From: Pelomonas caseinilytica
Lineage (GTDB): Bacteria > Pseudomonadota > Gammaproteobacteria > Burkholderiales > Burkholderiaceae_C
NCBI RefSeq assembly: GCF_021353235.1
Contig: NZ_JAJTWT010000017.1
Span: forward strand, 1 to 64,000
Length of the DNA: 64,000 nucleotides
Direction: 5' to 3'
Shown here: in pieces, positions 34,977 to 47,265 of the stretch
Layout: every line of letters begins with the position of its first letter
How positions within the stretch are numbered: the first letter of the stretch is position 1
Translations under genes and position numbers: made by a program
The notes under the pieces: generated by a model
What the model was told of the DNA's origin: nothing
Databases searched by the model: none
What the model saw: only the letters and a program-made list of their open reading frames with translations

Positions 34977-35555
34977 TCAAAACCCGAGGCTCTCGCCCGC
35001 GCCGGCCAGCGTCGCCACCCCGAGCAGGGCGAAGATCACGGCCGCCACCGTGTGCACCAGCTTGACCGGCAGTTTCTGCGCCAGCTTGCCGCCGATGAGC
35101 ACGGCCGGCACGTTCGCGACCATCATGCCGAAGGTCGTGCCGGCGACGACGCCGAGGAAGTCGTGCGGGAAGCGCGCCGCCAGCGCCACGGTGGCGATCT
35201 GCGTCTTGTCGCCCATCTCGGCCAGGAAGAAGGCGATGACGGTGGTCAGGAAGACACCGTGGCCGGGCTTGGGCGCGTCGTCCTCGTCGAGCTTGTCGGG
35301 GATGAGCATCCAGCCGGCCATCGCGAGGAAGGACAGGCCGAGGATCCAGCGCAGCACGGTCGGCCCGATGAATCCGGTGAGCCAGGCGCCGAGGGCGCCG
35401 GCCGCGGCATGGTTGAAGACGGTCGCGACGAAGATGCCCAGCACGATGGGCACCGGCCGCCTGAAGCGGGCCGCGAGCATGAAGGCGAGGAGCTGGGTCT
35501 TGTCGCCGATCTCGGCGAGGGCCACCAGGCCGGTGGCGATCAGGAAGGCTTGCAT
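34977..35555 (-). CDS. GDT1/UPF0016-family cation (Mn2+/Ca2+) transporter
   Basis: A 192-residue membrane protein with two copies of the ExGDKT signature (LAEIGDKTQLLAFMLAARFR and LAEMGDKTQIATVALAARF), one per repeat, which form the cation path in GDT1 proteins. Bacterial members export manganese. The ATG at 35555 (MQAFLIATG) is preferred because it starts at the first membrane segment; a GTG at 35585 is in frame. I looked for a yybP-ykoY Mn2+ riboswitch upstream and did not find a convincing one. Confidence 0.92.
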   Translation of the reverse strand: MQAFLIATGLVALAEIGDKTQLLAFMLAARFRRPVPIVLGIFVATVFNHAAAGALGAWLTGFIGPTVLRWILGLSFLAMAGWMLIPDKLDEDDAPKPGHGVFLTTVIAFFLAEMGDKTQIATVALAARFPHDFLGVVAGTTFGMMVANVPAVLIGGKLAQKLPVKLVHTVAAVIFALLGVATLAGAGESLGF

Positions 35556-35585
35556 CGAGGCATTGTCGATGGAGTCTTCGGCCAC

Positions 35586-35973
35586 CTCCGACTGCTGACA
35601 GACGCTGACGGCTCAACCGAGCAGCATGCGGGCTTTCGGACGCTGGAGGCCCCATGGCGGCTGCCGACTTTTCCAGACCCGACCGTGCCGGACCCGCTCA
35701 GGGATGGGAGCCCGTTGGTTGCACCGGGGCGGGCCGGCTGCGCCCTGGGCGGGGGCGGCGGGGCCCCGGCGAGGGGCGCGTGCCGGTGGCGACGAAGAGC
35801 TGGCCGGGTGCGAGCGATGGCTGCGGGGCGCTGATGGCGCCCAGGGTGGCCAGGTCGAGCCCGCAGGTGCCGCGGGCATGGGAGGCGTAGAGGGCCATGG
35901 GGGTGTTCGACGTCGTTGCCGGTGACCCCTGTCTTTCGCAAGGGTCGTGCCTGCTCATCCACAATGGCCCACT
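35586..35973. other. 388-bp intergenic region between divergent genes
   Basis: Very GC-rich sequence between the GDT1-type gene and the YafY-like regulator. A minus-strand frame with MALYASHARGTCGLDLATLG runs for about 65 codons but is rich in Pro and Arg and matches nothing I know. Promoters of both genes must lie here. No convincing riboswitch, RNA or repeat was seen. Confidence 0.4.
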
Positions 35974-36663
35974 ATGCGCCGCGCCGACCGCCTCTTCCAG
36001 ATCGTCCAGCTCATCCGCGGGCGCCGCCTCACGACGGCCGACTACCTCGCCCAGAGGCTGGAGGTGTCGATGCGCACCGTCTACCGCGACATCGCGGCGC
36101 TGGGCCAGCAGGGCGTGCCCATCGAGGGCGAGGCGGGCGTGGGCTACCGCATGCGGGCCGGTTTCGACCTGCCGCCGCTGATGTTCAGCAAGCAGGAGGC
36201 CCAGGCCCTGGTCGCGACGGTGCGCATGGCCGAGTCGCGCCTGGACGCCGCCCTGGCCCGCCAGGCCGAGAACGCGCTGTCCAAGATCCTGGCCGTGCTG
36301 CCGCTGGATGCACGCGCCGCGGCCGAGAGCCTGGCCCTGTACGCGCCGCTGCCCGCGCTGGACCCGGCCACCAGCGCCCACCTCACCGCCATGCGCGAGG
36401 CCACGGAGGCGCGGCGCAAGCTGAAGGTCGGCTACCTGGACCTGGGCGGCGTGCGCAGCGACCGCGTCGTGCGCCCGCTGGCCTGCCTGTTCTGGGGGCC
36501 GGTGTGGACGCTGGCCGCCTGGTGCGAGCTGCGCGGCGATTTCCGCAGCTTCCGCGTCGACCGCGTGGAGACGCTGGAGGTGCTGGACGAGGCTTTCCGC
36601 GACGAGCCGGGCAAGACGCTGGCGGACATGAACCGCCAGCGGGAGGCGCAGGAGTGTGGATGA
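35974..36663 (+). CDS. YafY-type DeoR-like regulator with WYL domain
   Basis: A 229-residue regulator: N-terminal winged helix (MRRADRLFQIVQLIRGRRLT, RLEVSMRTVYRDIAALGQQG) followed by a WYL-type ligand-binding region. The conserved WYL core is degenerate (GYLDLGGVRSDRVVRPLACL, then FWGPVWTLAAWCELR), in line with the YafY group. WYL proteins often sense nucleotides or stress signals. Its target is probably divergent or autogenous. Confidence 0.88.
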   Translation: MRRADRLFQIVQLIRGRRLTTADYLAQRLEVSMRTVYRDIAALGQQGVPIEGEAGVGYRMRAGFDLPPLMFSKQEAQALVATVRMAESRLDAALARQAENALSKILAVLPLDARAAAESLALYAPLPALDPATSAHLTAMREATEARRKLKVGYLDLGGVRSDRVVRPLACLFWGPVWTLAAWCELRGDFRSFRVDRVETLEVLDEAFRDEPGKTLADMNRQREAQECG

Positions 36664-36715
36664 GGTGGGTGTGAAGCCCCTCGTCCGGGCCCGCGGCTGA
36701 ACGCCAGCGGGCCCG

Positions 36716-36970
36716 GCCGGTCTGGCAGACCGCGCAGCCGACGGAGCGGCTGCTCTTCGGCAGGCACGACAAGTCCTCAGGACTTGCCGTGTCCGGCCTC
36801 AGCCCCCAAGGGGACGGCGACGCTTGCGGCATTGAGCCGCAAGCACATCGCCTGCGGGCCGGCCCGGGAACTGGAGTCGGACACAAGCAGTCCCTGCGGA
36901 CTGCTTGTGCCTACGACAGGCCAAGGGCCTCTGGCCCTTGGCAGCCCAGCGCTCGGCCCGCAGGGCGGAT
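36716..36970 (-). repeat. Multi-hairpin repeat, copy A (full length, inverted)
   Basis: Read on the minus strand this is the same ~255-bp element as 55632-55890. It comprises about six stem-loops in series, including CCAAGGGCC...GGCCCTTGG, ACAAGCAGTCC...GGACTGCTTGT, GGCGATGTGCTTGCGGC...GCCGCAAGCGTCGCC and GCAGCCG...CGGCTGC. It fills the gap between the convergent regulator and Csp-like genes. Between copies, paired bases change together, so structure rather than sequence appears conserved. Confidence 0.8.
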
Positions 36971-36985
36971 GACGCCGTCAGCCGT

Positions 36986-37318
36986 TCAGACCGAGGCCAT
37001 CCGCCGGCAGGCCTCGGCGCAGGCGCGGCAGGCGGCGGCGCAGTCCTGGCAGTGGGTGTGGTCGTGCCGGGCGCATTCCTCGCCGCAGGCGTCGCACACC
37101 AGGGCGCACAGGGCGCAGATGCGCTTGGCGAACTCGCCCTGCCGGGCCATGCTGAACGCCGCCAGGCGGCAGATGGCGGCGCATTCCAGGTCGAGTTCGA
37201 TGCAGTGCGCCATGGCCTTGACGTCGGCCTCCTGCAGGCAGGCGGTGGCGCAGCGGTCGCAGGCGTCGGCGCAGGCATGACAGGCGTCGATGCATTCGGT
37301 GTCCAGGTCTCGGGCCAT
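36986..37318 (-). CDS. Csp-like four-helix-bundle copper-binding protein (DUF326)
   Basis: A 110-residue protein with about 20 cysteines in CxxxC-type spacing (CIDACHACADACDRCATACL, CALCALVCDACGEECARH, CQDCAAACRACAEAC), the pattern of copper storage proteins, in which Cys side chains line the core of a four-helix bundle. No signal peptide, so it would act in the cytosol (Csp3 type). Start ATG is preceded by AAGGAGACC. It lies 68 bp after a DUF488 gene. Confidence 0.93.
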   Translation of the reverse strand: MARDLDTECIDACHACADACDRCATACLQEADVKAMAHCIELDLECAAICRLAAFSMARQGEFAKRICALCALVCDACGEECARHDHTHCQDCAAACRACAEACRRMASV

Positions 37319-37386
37319 GACGGTCTCCTTGGCAAAAGAGACCGAAGGCGGCAATCGGGATGCCCATCCCGCGGCCCGGCCTCCGC

Positions 37387-37776
37387 TCAGTCGACGATCT
37401 TGGCGCCGTGGTCGGCCAGCAGCCGCCTGAGCAGCGAGCGATGGCAGCGCGACTCGTCCTCGCAGTAGCAGCCCACCGAGAAATTCGTCTGTGCCGACAG
37501 CGTGGCCAGCAGGGCCAGGGCGTGCTGGGCCTCGGGCTGGGCCATCTCGGCCTGGTATTTCCTCGTGAAGGCCTTCCAGTCGGCATCGCTGCCGGCGGCC
37601 TGGCCGAGTTTCATGGTCTCCAGGCTCGGCGCGAGGTTGGGGAACCACACGTCGTAGAAGTCCCGCGAGGCGAACTCGGCCTTGGGCACGCCGCGCGGCG
37701 GGCGGCGCACGGTGCCGATGCGGGTGCCTTCATCCGGCGCGCGCGGGCTGCCGAGGCGGACGATGCGGATGGGCAT
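37387..37776 (-). CDS. DUF488-family protein
   Basis: A 129-residue protein with DUF488 hallmarks: start MPIRIVRLGSPR, the FYDVWFPNLAPS segment and the C-terminal CYCEDESRCHRSLLRRLLAD with cysteines and histidine. Function unknown; some relatives are near nucleic-acid or haem genes. It follows the hybrid kinase by 10 bp and may be part of the same transcription unit. Confidence 0.9.
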   Translation of the reverse strand: MPIRIVRLGSPRAPDEGTRIGTVRRPPRGVPKAEFASRDFYDVWFPNLAPSLETMKLGQAAGSDADWKAFTRKYQAEMAQPEAQHALALLATLSAQTNFSVGCYCEDESRCHRSLLRRLLADHGAKIVD

Positions 37777-37786
37777 GGGTTGTCCT

Positions 37787-40595
<2,809 letters not shown>

Positions 40596-40615
<20 letters not shown>

Positions 40616-42578
40616 TGCGTGCGTGGCTGCCGTCGCAGAAGGGCTTGGTCTGGCTGCCGCCGCAGCGGCACAGCCGCGCCTGGGCGACGCGGCAGACCAT
40701 GCGGCCGGTGCCGCTGATGACCTCGACCTGGCCTCGCAACTGCAGCGGACCGTTGGGTTCGGGCTCGATGTCGACGCGGCCGTCGCGGCGGGCCGGCATG
40801 TCAGTGGGCAGGCCGAGCAGGCCCGTCTCGGGCTCGCCCGTCGCGTCGAAGCCGGCCTCGTGGTGGCTGCCGTCGCAGAAGGGCTTGTTCTTGCTCGCGC
40901 CGCAGCGGCACAGCGTCGCCCGCGTGCCGATGGCCTGGCCGCGCAGCACCAGCTCGCCGCGCAGGGCGTAGGGGCCGGCCTCGCGCACCGAGACGAGGTT
41001 GACCGGCGGCGGCCCTTCGTCGGGCTGGCCGTCCTTGCGGCGCAGCTGGATGGCGCCCGAGGGGCAGGCATGGGCGATGTCGACCAGGCGCTCGACGGGC
41101 ATGGCATCGGGGTAGAGCCAGTCGCCCTTGACGTTGGCCAGGAAGACCTGCGGCGCCCCCGTCACGCAGAAGCGCGCGTGGATGCAGCGCCGCGCCTCGA
41201 AGCGCAGCTCCACCTTCTCGCCCTGCACGACCTCGACGCCGTCGACGTGCTCGGCGGGCGGCGCGGGAGGCGCCGGTGCCGGCGCGGCCGTGGGTGCGGC
41301 GGCGGGCGTGGCCGGTGCTTTCAGGTCCAGACCGCGCTCGGCCCGCTCGCGCAGGGCCTTCAGCAGGCTGGCCGCCCGGCCGGTCCGTTCGGCGCCGAGG
41401 CTGGCGTGCAGGCTGGCCGCGGCATCCGCCAGCTCGCCCAGCCGCTCCAGCACGAAGCGCCGCGCCGCCGGGCCGGGCGGCATGGCCGCGGCGTCGCGCA
41501 GCGACGTGAAGCTGGCGCCGGCATGGCAGCCCGGGTTGCTGGGGCCGGCCGGCAGCCGGGCGGCATGCTCGGCCAGCGGCGTAAAGGCGCGCATCAGGCC
41601 CAGGGCCAGGTCGACGTGCAGGCGCTTCTCGGCCGAGGGACCCGGCAGGGCATAGCTCTGTGCCAGCAGTCGCAGCATCAGGCCGTAGCTGGCGTTGGCC
41701 ACGTCCACGGTCTCGCTGGCCGCCGGGTTCTCCAGCCAAACCCGCCCCTCCGGCCGCGGCGGCCGGCGCAGCACCGGGTTGGTGGCCGCGGGCCAGGCCG
41801 GCTCGAAGGCGGGGTTGGCCTCGCGCAGGGCGCGCAGCTCGGCGCGGATGGCGGCGAAGCGCTGGTAGTGCGAGGTCTCGCTGTCGCTGGGCGCGCCTTC
41901 GCCCTGCCGCACGATGGCGTCGAAGGCGGCCAGCGCCGTCCTGGAGCACAGCACCGGCTTGGCGCCGCCGAGGATGAGCTCGCTAGGGCCCAGCTGCAGC
42001 CCGCGGTCGCCGCAGAAGCTCTCGACCTCGCCATGCGCCGCGACGAAGGCGGCCAGCTCGGCGCTGAGGGTGGCGTAGAAGTGGCCGACGGTGTCGTAGT
42101 CGCGCGCCATCGGCGTGACGCGTAGCGCCGCCGTGCCGCGCTTGAAGAGGCGCTCGGCCGCGAAGCCGTCGCCGTCGGGCTCGTCGCTGCCCTCGGGGCG
42201 TTCGAGGTAGACGAAATGCTGCAGCGTGGCCTCGCTGAAGGGCGCGAGCTTGACGACCACGCGGGCCGGCAGATAGCCCGGGTCGAGCGGGAAGTTGCCG
42301 CGGCCGAAGCGCGGCGCGCCGCCCAGCGCCGCCGTGATGTTCCAGACGGCGACGAGGTGGCCCATCTCCTCGACCGCCACCGCGACGATCTCGCGCCGCC
42401 AGCGCTCGACGGCCTCGGCCTCCTGCGGCCGCAGGCCCTCGGCCTCGCCCTGCCTGAGGCTGAAGGCCGCGTAGAGGTAGGTGCACATCAGGTTGTGCTC
42501 CAGCTCGGCGGCCTCGTAGAGGCTGTGCAGCAGTTGCTCGCGGCTGGGCGCCGCGGCGGCCGGTGGGGGCGTGGTCAT
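40596..42578 (-). CDS. Ferritin-like / mono-cluster ferredoxin / double CDGSH fusion protein
   Basis: A 660-residue cytosolic protein of unusual build. Residues 15-260 are a ferritin-like domain of the VioB-associated type (EAAELEHNLMCTYLYAAFSL, AVAVEEMGHLVAVWN). A proline/alanine linker follows at about 430-455. Then comes a Fer4_19-like Fe-S segment (RRCIHARFCVTGAPQVF ... HACPSGAIQL) and two CDGSH iron-sulfur motifs (CRCGASKNKPFCDGSH and CRCGGSQTKPFCDGSH). CDGSH proteins bind redox-active 2Fe-2S clusters with three Cys and one His. An iron or redox function is likely; the reaction is unknown. Start ATG at 42578. Confidence 0.88.
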
Positions 42579-42654
42579 GAGGGCGCGTCCTGTGGGGCCA
42601 TGGGCCCGCTGGCTGCGCATGACCTTAGCACGCAGTCATCTCCGCGCGGATGGC

Positions 42655-42846
42655 TGTTTCAAGGGACTGCGGGCCGAGCGACGGGCCGCTCCCGAGCCGG
42701 CCTGCAGGAGATGTGCTTGCGGCTGGATGCCGCAAGCATCTCCGTCCCCTCGGGGGCTGAGGCCGGACACGGCAAGTCCTGAGGACTTGTCGTGCCTGCC
42801 GAAGAGCAGCCGCTCCGTCGGCTGCGCGGTCTGCAAGACCGGCCAA
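42655..42846 (+). repeat. Multi-hairpin repeat, copy B (5' part missing)
   Basis: This copy contains the 3' two thirds of the element: GGAGATGTGCTTGCGGC...GCCGCAAGCATCTCC, CCCCTCGGGG, then CTGAGGCCGGACACGG, stem GCAAGTCC/GGACTTGT, CTGCCGAAGAGC, stem GCAGCCG/CGGCTGC and CGGTCTGCAAGACCG. The first two hairpins of copies A and C are absent. It sits between the acyltransferase end and the CDGSH fusion gene start. Confidence 0.8.
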
Positions 42847-42873
42847 GGTACCCCTTGGACGAGGGGCATGGGT

Positions 42874-43956
42874 TCATGCGGTGCGCAAGCCGGGCAGCCA
42901 GGCGCGCGGGTCGAAGCGCGCGGCCGGCGCCTCCACCCAGCGGTGGAAGGGCACGGCCAGGCAGTTGGCCAGCAGCCAGGTGGCGGCCAGCAGGACGAGG
43001 CCGGACGCAGGCCCGGCCTCGGGCAGGCCGGCCAGCAGGGCGTTGGTCAGCAACAGCACCGGGAAGTGCAGCAGGAAGAGGGCATAGGACGGCGTCGCGG
43101 CGCGGGCCAGCGCCGGGGCCCAGGCCGCCGGGATCAGCGGCCGGCCCGCGGCCTGGCGCGCCTCCGCCCACGACAGCCACAGCGCCGTGGCCAGCGCCAG
43201 GGCCAGGCGGTCGCGCCAGTCCAGCCACAGCGCGGCGGCCATGGCCGCGGCCACCAGCACCAGGCCGGCCCGCCGGAAGCGCCACAGCCCCAGCCAGTGC
43301 ACCAGGGCGCCGAGGCCGTAGGAGACGAAGAAATAGGGCGCGAAGGCGTCCAGCCCCGGCTGGCGGTTGAAGACGAAGGCCGAGGCCAGCACGGCGCCGG
43401 CCACCAGCACCGGCCCGACGATGAGGCGGCTGGGGTGCCGCCAGCCGCGCCGCGCCAGCCACAGCAGGCCCACCAGCGCGGCGAACAGCTGCAGGTCGAT
43501 GGCCACGTACCAGGCCCCCACCGTCAGTGCCTCGTAGCCGAGCACGTCGTGCAGCAGCAAGGCGTGGGCGAAGAGCTGGCCGATGCTGATGTCGGCGGGC
43601 ACGAGCTCGGGCCAGGACGAGGCGACGAAGCCCGAGGTGCCCAGCGTCAGGGCCAGGGCGGCGAGGAAGGGCAGGGTCAGGCGCAGGTAGCGCCGCCACA
43701 GCAGCTCCGGCACGGCGGCCTGCAGCGAGCGCCCGCGCGGCGACAGACCGCGGGCGCTGAGGTAGCCGCCGACGACGAGGAAGACCTGCACGGCCATGCG
43801 GCCGTATTGATGCATGAAGCCCGCCAGCAGGGGCAGGGCCTCGTGGGCGGCGCGGGCGATGGGGCCGTAGCTGACCAGGTGGTGCAGCACGATGACCTGG
43901 GCCGCCAACGCCTTGAGGGCGTCGATGTGCGGCAGTCGGCGGGCGGCGTGAGACAT
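42874..43956 (-). CDS. Acyltransferase family 3 membrane protein
   Basis: A 360-residue protein with about ten membrane segments, opening with RRLPHIDALKALAAQVIVLH, whose histidine after the first helix (HH) is the expected catalytic residue of the acyltransferase-3 (OafA/NodX) family, and VFLVVGGYLSARGL. It would O-acylate a surface glycan or other acceptor; which one cannot be told. A terminator stands just upstream of its start. Confidence 0.9.
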   Translation of the reverse strand: MSHAARRLPHIDALKALAAQVIVLHHLVSYGPIARAAHEALPLLAGFMHQYGRMAVQVFLVVGGYLSARGLSPRGRSLQAAVPELLWRRYLRLTLPFLAALALTLGTSGFVASSWPELVPADISIGQLFAHALLLHDVLGYEALTVGAWYVAIDLQLFAALVGLLWLARRGWRHPSRLIVGPVLVAGAVLASAFVFNRQPGLDAFAPYFFVSYGLGALVHWLGLWRFRRAGLVLVAAAMAAALWLDWRDRLALALATALWLSWAEARQAAGRPLIPAAWAPALARAATPSYALFLLHFPVLLLTNALLAGLPEAGPASGLVLLAATWLLANCLAVPFHRWVEAPAARFDPRAWLPGLRTA

Positions 43957-43973
43957 GCGAGGTACAAAAAGAA

Positions 43974-44010
43974 CGGGCCTGCGGTGGTCGAGCAGGCCCG
44001 TGGTATGTCG
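43974..44010 (-). terminator. Intrinsic terminator between coxG and the acyltransferase gene
   Basis: On the minus strand a GGGCCTGC/GCAGGCCC stem is followed by GTTCTTTTTG. It ends transcripts coming from the coxG side, only 20 bp before the acyltransferase ATG, so it could also act as an attenuator in that gene's leader. Confidence 0.7.
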
Positions 44011-44109
44011 GACGCGTGAAATTCTAACGGTTCAACCCCCGGGGAAACCCCATTGGTTTCAGGTGGTCACGAAGCGGGGCGGCTCGTTTGCAAACCGCAC
44101 CGTCGTGCG

Positions 44110-44658
44110 TCAGCCGATCCTGCGGGCCAGCCAGGCGCGCAGCCGTGCCCACCAGCCGGTCGTGGCGGGCGTCGGTGGGGGCGGCGTGGCCGCCTCGGCG
44201 ACCGGCGGTGGGTGGCGCTCGACGAGGGCGGCCTTGAAGCGCGTGAAGAAGTCCTCCGCCAGCTTCTGCGCCGCCGCGTCCACGAGGCGCGAGCCGATCT
44301 GGGCCAGCTTGCCGCCGACGCTGGCGGTGACGTCGTAGTCCAGCCGGGTCTCGGTGGCCGACAGCGCCGTGAGGCTGACCGCCGCCTGGCCCTTGCCATG
44401 GCCGGCCGGGCCGCCGCTGCCCTCGAAGCCGAGCCGGTAGCTCTGCGGCGGATTCAGCTCGGACAACTGCAGCCGCCCCTTGAACCTGGCCTTGACGGGA
44501 CCGACGGAGACGGCCATCAGCACGTCGAAGGCCTGCTCGCCGGCGGGCGCGATGGACTCGCAGCCGGGCAGGGCGGCCTGCAGCATGGCGGTGTCGTTGA
44601 GGGCCGCCCAGGCCTGGGCCTGGCTCACGGGCAGGGTCTGCTGGCCGGTCAGGTTCAT
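44110..44658 (-). CDS. coxG: CoxG-like SRPBCC protein (CO dehydrogenase subunit G family)
   Basis: A 182-residue protein: MNLTGQQTLPVSQAQAWAAL, PGCESI, and the GKLAQIGSRLVDAAAQKLAEDFF helix are the CoxG signatures. The C terminus adds a proline-rich linker and an amphipathic WWARLRAWLARRI helix, which in CoxG anchors the hydroxylase to the membrane. It belongs with coxD/coxE nearby and the coxMLS genes 6 kb away. Confidence 0.92.
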   Translation of the reverse strand: MNLTGQQTLPVSQAQAWAALNDTAMLQAALPGCESIAPAGEQAFDVLMAVSVGPVKARFKGRLQLSELNPPQSYRLGFEGSGGPAGHGKGQAAVSLTALSATETRLDYDVTASVGGKLAQIGSRLVDAAAQKLAEDFFTRFKAALVERHPPPVAEAATPPPPTPATTGWWARLRAWLARRIG

Positions 44659-44682
44659 CGGCGCATTCTGGCGCCGGACGGC

Positions 44683-44719
44683 CGAAAAGGCACGGCCCGC
44701 CGGCGAAGGGCGGGCCGTG
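44683..44719 (-). terminator. Intrinsic terminator after the BON-domain gene
   Basis: Minus-strand stem CACGGCCCGCC/GGCGGGCCGTG with a short loop, followed by CCTTTTC. It separates the BON gene from coxG. Confidence 0.7.
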
Positions 44720-44733
44720 GCGGCGACCGGCGC

Positions 44734-45054
44734 TTACTTGCCGGTGACGGTCAGCTGGTTGTCGACCGACTTCACGCCCTGGACCGACTTGGCGATGGTC
44801 TCGGCGCGATCCTTGTCGGCCTGGGTCGCGACCTTGCCGGTCAGTTGCACGTAGCCGTCAGCGTCGGTCTCGACGTGCACCCGGGCCAGGGAGGAGACCT
44901 TGCTGGCGGCCAGCTCGGCCTTGACCTTGGTGGTCACCATCGAGTCCTTGACCCAGGTGCGGGTGGCGCTGGCGGGCTTGTGGTCCTCGGCGTGGGCCAG
45001 GGGCGCCACGAGGGCGCCGACGACGAGCAGGGCGGCGAAGGGGGAGGTTTTCAT
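44734..45054 (-). CDS. Periplasmic BON-domain protein (OsmY-like)
   Basis: A 106-residue protein from the ATG at 45054 behind AAAGGA. It has a signal peptide (MKTSPFAALLVVGALVAPLA, cleaved after AHA) and one BON domain (VKAELAASKVSSLARVHVET, VQLTGKVATQADKDRAETIA). BON domains are thought to bind phospholipid; OsmY has two, this has one. Flanked by cox accessory genes but with its own terminator, so probably independent. Confidence 0.92.
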   Translation of the reverse strand: MKTSPFAALLVVGALVAPLAHAEDHKPASATRTWVKDSMVTTKVKAELAASKVSSLARVHVETDADGYVQLTGKVATQADKDRAETIAKSVQGVKSVDNQLTVTGK

Positions 45055-45181
45055 GATGGGTCCTTTCATCGGAAGGCGGTAGCACCCGATGCGCACCGCT
45101 GAGCCACGAATCTAGGCAGAGGTGCTGGCCCGCCATGCCGGGCGAGGAGAGGTCGGCGTGTAGGAGAGGGCCTGGCGCGGC

Positions 45182-46345
45182 TTACGCGCCGGACAGCGAG
45201 GCGATGAAACGCTCGACGCTGTCCAGGTCATGCACCGGCAGATGCCGGCTCACCCGCGGCAGCAGCACGCGCACGCCGGCCGCGCGGGGCTCGAAGCCGG
45301 CATAACGCAGCAATGGGTTGAGCCAGACCAGCTCGCGGCAGGACAGGCGCAGCCGTTCGGCCTCGGCGGCCAGGCGGGCGCGGGCGGGGTCGTCGCCGCG
45401 GTCCAGCCCGTCCGTCACCAGCCACACCGTGGCCCCGCCGGGCAGGCGGCGCAGCCAGTCGCGGTTGAAGGCGCGCAGGCATTCGCCCAGGCGCGTGCCG
45501 CCCGACCAGTCGGGCACGGCGGCCGAGACGGCGGCGAGGGCGGCATCGGGGTCGCGCCCGCGCAGCAGCCGGGTGATGCGGGTCAGCCGCGTGCCGAAGA
45601 CGAAGACCTCGACCGCGGGCCGCTCGCCGCTGCCGGCCGGCGGGTTCAGCAGGCCGTGGGCCAGGTGCAGCAGCACCCGCGAGTAGCGGCCCATGGAGCC
45701 CGAGATGTCGGCCAGCAGCACCAGGGGCGTGGTGCGCTGCCGCCGCTGCTCGCGTGCCGGCCGGGCCGGCTCGCCGCGGGCCTCGGCGCGCAGCGAGGCC
45801 CGCCAGTCGATGCGCCCCTGGGGCGCGGCGGCGTGGCGGCGCGTGAGCTGGCGGGCCAGGCGGGGCTGCAGCTCGGCCAGGGCGCGGCGGGCGGCGTCCC
45901 ATTCGGCCGGCGTCATGGTGTCGAAGTCGCGCTTTTGCAGCAGCTCGCGATCACTGGCGGCGAGGCGGGCCTCCAGCTCCAGCTGGCCGTCGGGCGGGCG
46001 CGCCCTGGGCTCGGCGGCCGGGAACAGGGCCTCGGCCAGGCGCCGGTTCTCGGGCGGTGGTGGCGTCGCCGCGCGCGCCCGGACCTGGGGCAGCAGCAGC
46101 CGCATGATGCGGCCGAGCAGGTCGGGGTCACGCCAGAAGGCGTGGAAGGCCTGGTCGAACAGCGGCCGGTGCTCGGGGCGGTCGACGAGGCAGGCGGCCA
46201 GGGCCGCGCGGAAGTCCTCGTGGGAGCCCAGGGTGCCTGCCCCGAGGGCCTGGGCGGCGAGCAGCAGCCGGTCGGTGCCCACCGGCAGGCCGGCCGAGCG
46301 CAGCACGCGGCCGAAGTGGACGAGGTTGTCGGCCAGCCGGTCCAT
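45182..46345 (-). CDS. coxE: CoxE-like VWA-domain protein
   Basis: A 387-residue protein with a C-terminal von Willebrand A domain of the CoxE type; the MIDAS is intact in LADISGSMGRYSR, with threonine in SGGTRLGECL and aspartate in VTDGLDRGDD. CoxE acts with the MoxR ATPase CoxD to mature the active site of molybdenum hydroxylases. The ATG at 46345 follows coxD by 29 bp on the same strand. Confidence 0.92.
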   Translation of the reverse strand: MDRLADNLVHFGRVLRSAGLPVGTDRLLLAAQALGAGTLGSHEDFRAALAACLVDRPEHRPLFDQAFHAFWRDPDLLGRIMRLLLPQVRARAATPPPPENRRLAEALFPAAEPRARPPDGQLELEARLAASDRELLQKRDFDTMTPAEWDAARRALAELQPRLARQLTRRHAAAPQGRIDWRASLRAEARGEPARPAREQRRQRTTPLVLLADISGSMGRYSRVLLHLAHGLLNPPAGSGERPAVEVFVFGTRLTRITRLLRGRDPDAALAAVSAAVPDWSGGTRLGECLRAFNRDWLRRLPGGATVWLVTDGLDRGDDPARARLAAEAERLRLSCRELVWLNPLLRYAGFEPRAAGVRVLLPRVSRHLPVHDLDSVERFIASLSGA

Positions 46346-46374
46346 GGTGTCGCCGAGGTCCGCGGACGGCGCCG

Positions 46375-47265
46375 TCAGGCCCGCGCCGCCTCGCGCAGCT
46401 CGGCCAGCAGCCGGGCCGCCTCGCTGCCCTGCACGCGGGCGATGTCGTCCTGGTACTTCAGCAGCACGCCGAGGGTGGATTGCACGGTGGCCGGGTCGAG
46501 GCTTACGGCGTTCAGTTCCACCAGGGCGCGCGACCAGTCCAGCGTCTCGGCCAGGCCCGGCAGCTTGTAGAGGTCCAGCCGCCGCAGGCCCTGCACGAAG
46601 GCCACGACCTGGGCGGCCAGGGCCTCGGCGATGCCGGGCAGGCGGGCGCGCACGATGGCCAGCTCGCGGGCGGCGTCGGGGAAGTCCACCCAGTGGTAGA
46701 GGCAGCGGCGCTTGACCGCGTCGTGGATCTCGCGGCTGCGGTTGCTCGTCAGCACGACGATGGGCGGCTCGGCGGCCGTGATGGTGCCGAACTCGGGCAC
46801 GGTGACCTGGAAGTCCGACAGGAACTCGAGCAGGAAGGCCTCGAAGGGCGCATCGGCGCGGTCCAGCTCGTCGATGAGCAGCACCGGCGCGGGCGTGGCC
46901 GTGAGGGCCTGCAGCAGCGGGCGCTCGATGAGGAAGCGGCGGGCGAAGAGGTCGTCGGCGGTGCGTTGCCGGTCCTGCGCCTGGGCGAGGCGGATCTCCA
47001 GCATCTGGCGCGCGTAATTCCATTCGTAGGCGGCCGCGGCGAGGTCCAGGCCTTCGTAGCACTGCAGGCGGATGAGCGGCCTGCCGAGGGCGGCGGCGAG
47101 GGCGGCGGCGATGGCGGTCTTGCCCGTGCCCGGGGCGCCTTCGAGGAGCAGCGGGCGCTTGAGCCGCAGCGCCAGGAAGGCGGCCGTGGCCAGCTCGCGC
47201 GAGGGCAGGTAGGCCTGGGCCTGGAGGGCGGCGGCGGTGGCGTCGATGCTGTCCGGTTCGAGCAC
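46375..47265 (-). CDS. coxD: CoxD-like MoxR AAA+ ATPase
   Basis: A 296-residue MoxR-family ATPase: Walker A LLEGAPGTGKTAIA, Walker B VLLIDELDRAD, sensor 1 IVVLTSNRSREIHDAV and the R-finger region KRRCLYHWVDFP. In CO dehydrogenase systems CoxD helps insert or sulfurate the metal cofactor together with CoxE. It heads the coxDE unit. Confidence 0.93.
   Translation of the reverse strand: MLEPDSIDATAAALQAQAYLPSRELATAAFLALRLKRPLLLEGAPGTGKTAIAAALAAALGRPLIRLQCYEGLDLAAAAYEWNYARQMLEIRLAQAQDRQRTADDLFARRFLIERPLLQALTATPAPVLLIDELDRADAPFEAFLLEFLSDFQVTVPEFGTITAAEPPIVVLTSNRSREIHDAVKRRCLYHWVDFPDAARELAIVRARLPGIAEALAAQVVAFVQGLRRLDLYKLPGLAETLDWSRALVELNAVSLDPATVQSTLGVLLKYQDDIARVQGSEAARLLAELREAARA

Noticed and set aside
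35586-35720. yybP-ykoY manganese riboswitch upstream of the GDT1-type gene
   Set aside because: The expected GGGGAGUAG and second cytosine-rich Mn-binding loop could not be found, despite the plausible gene context.
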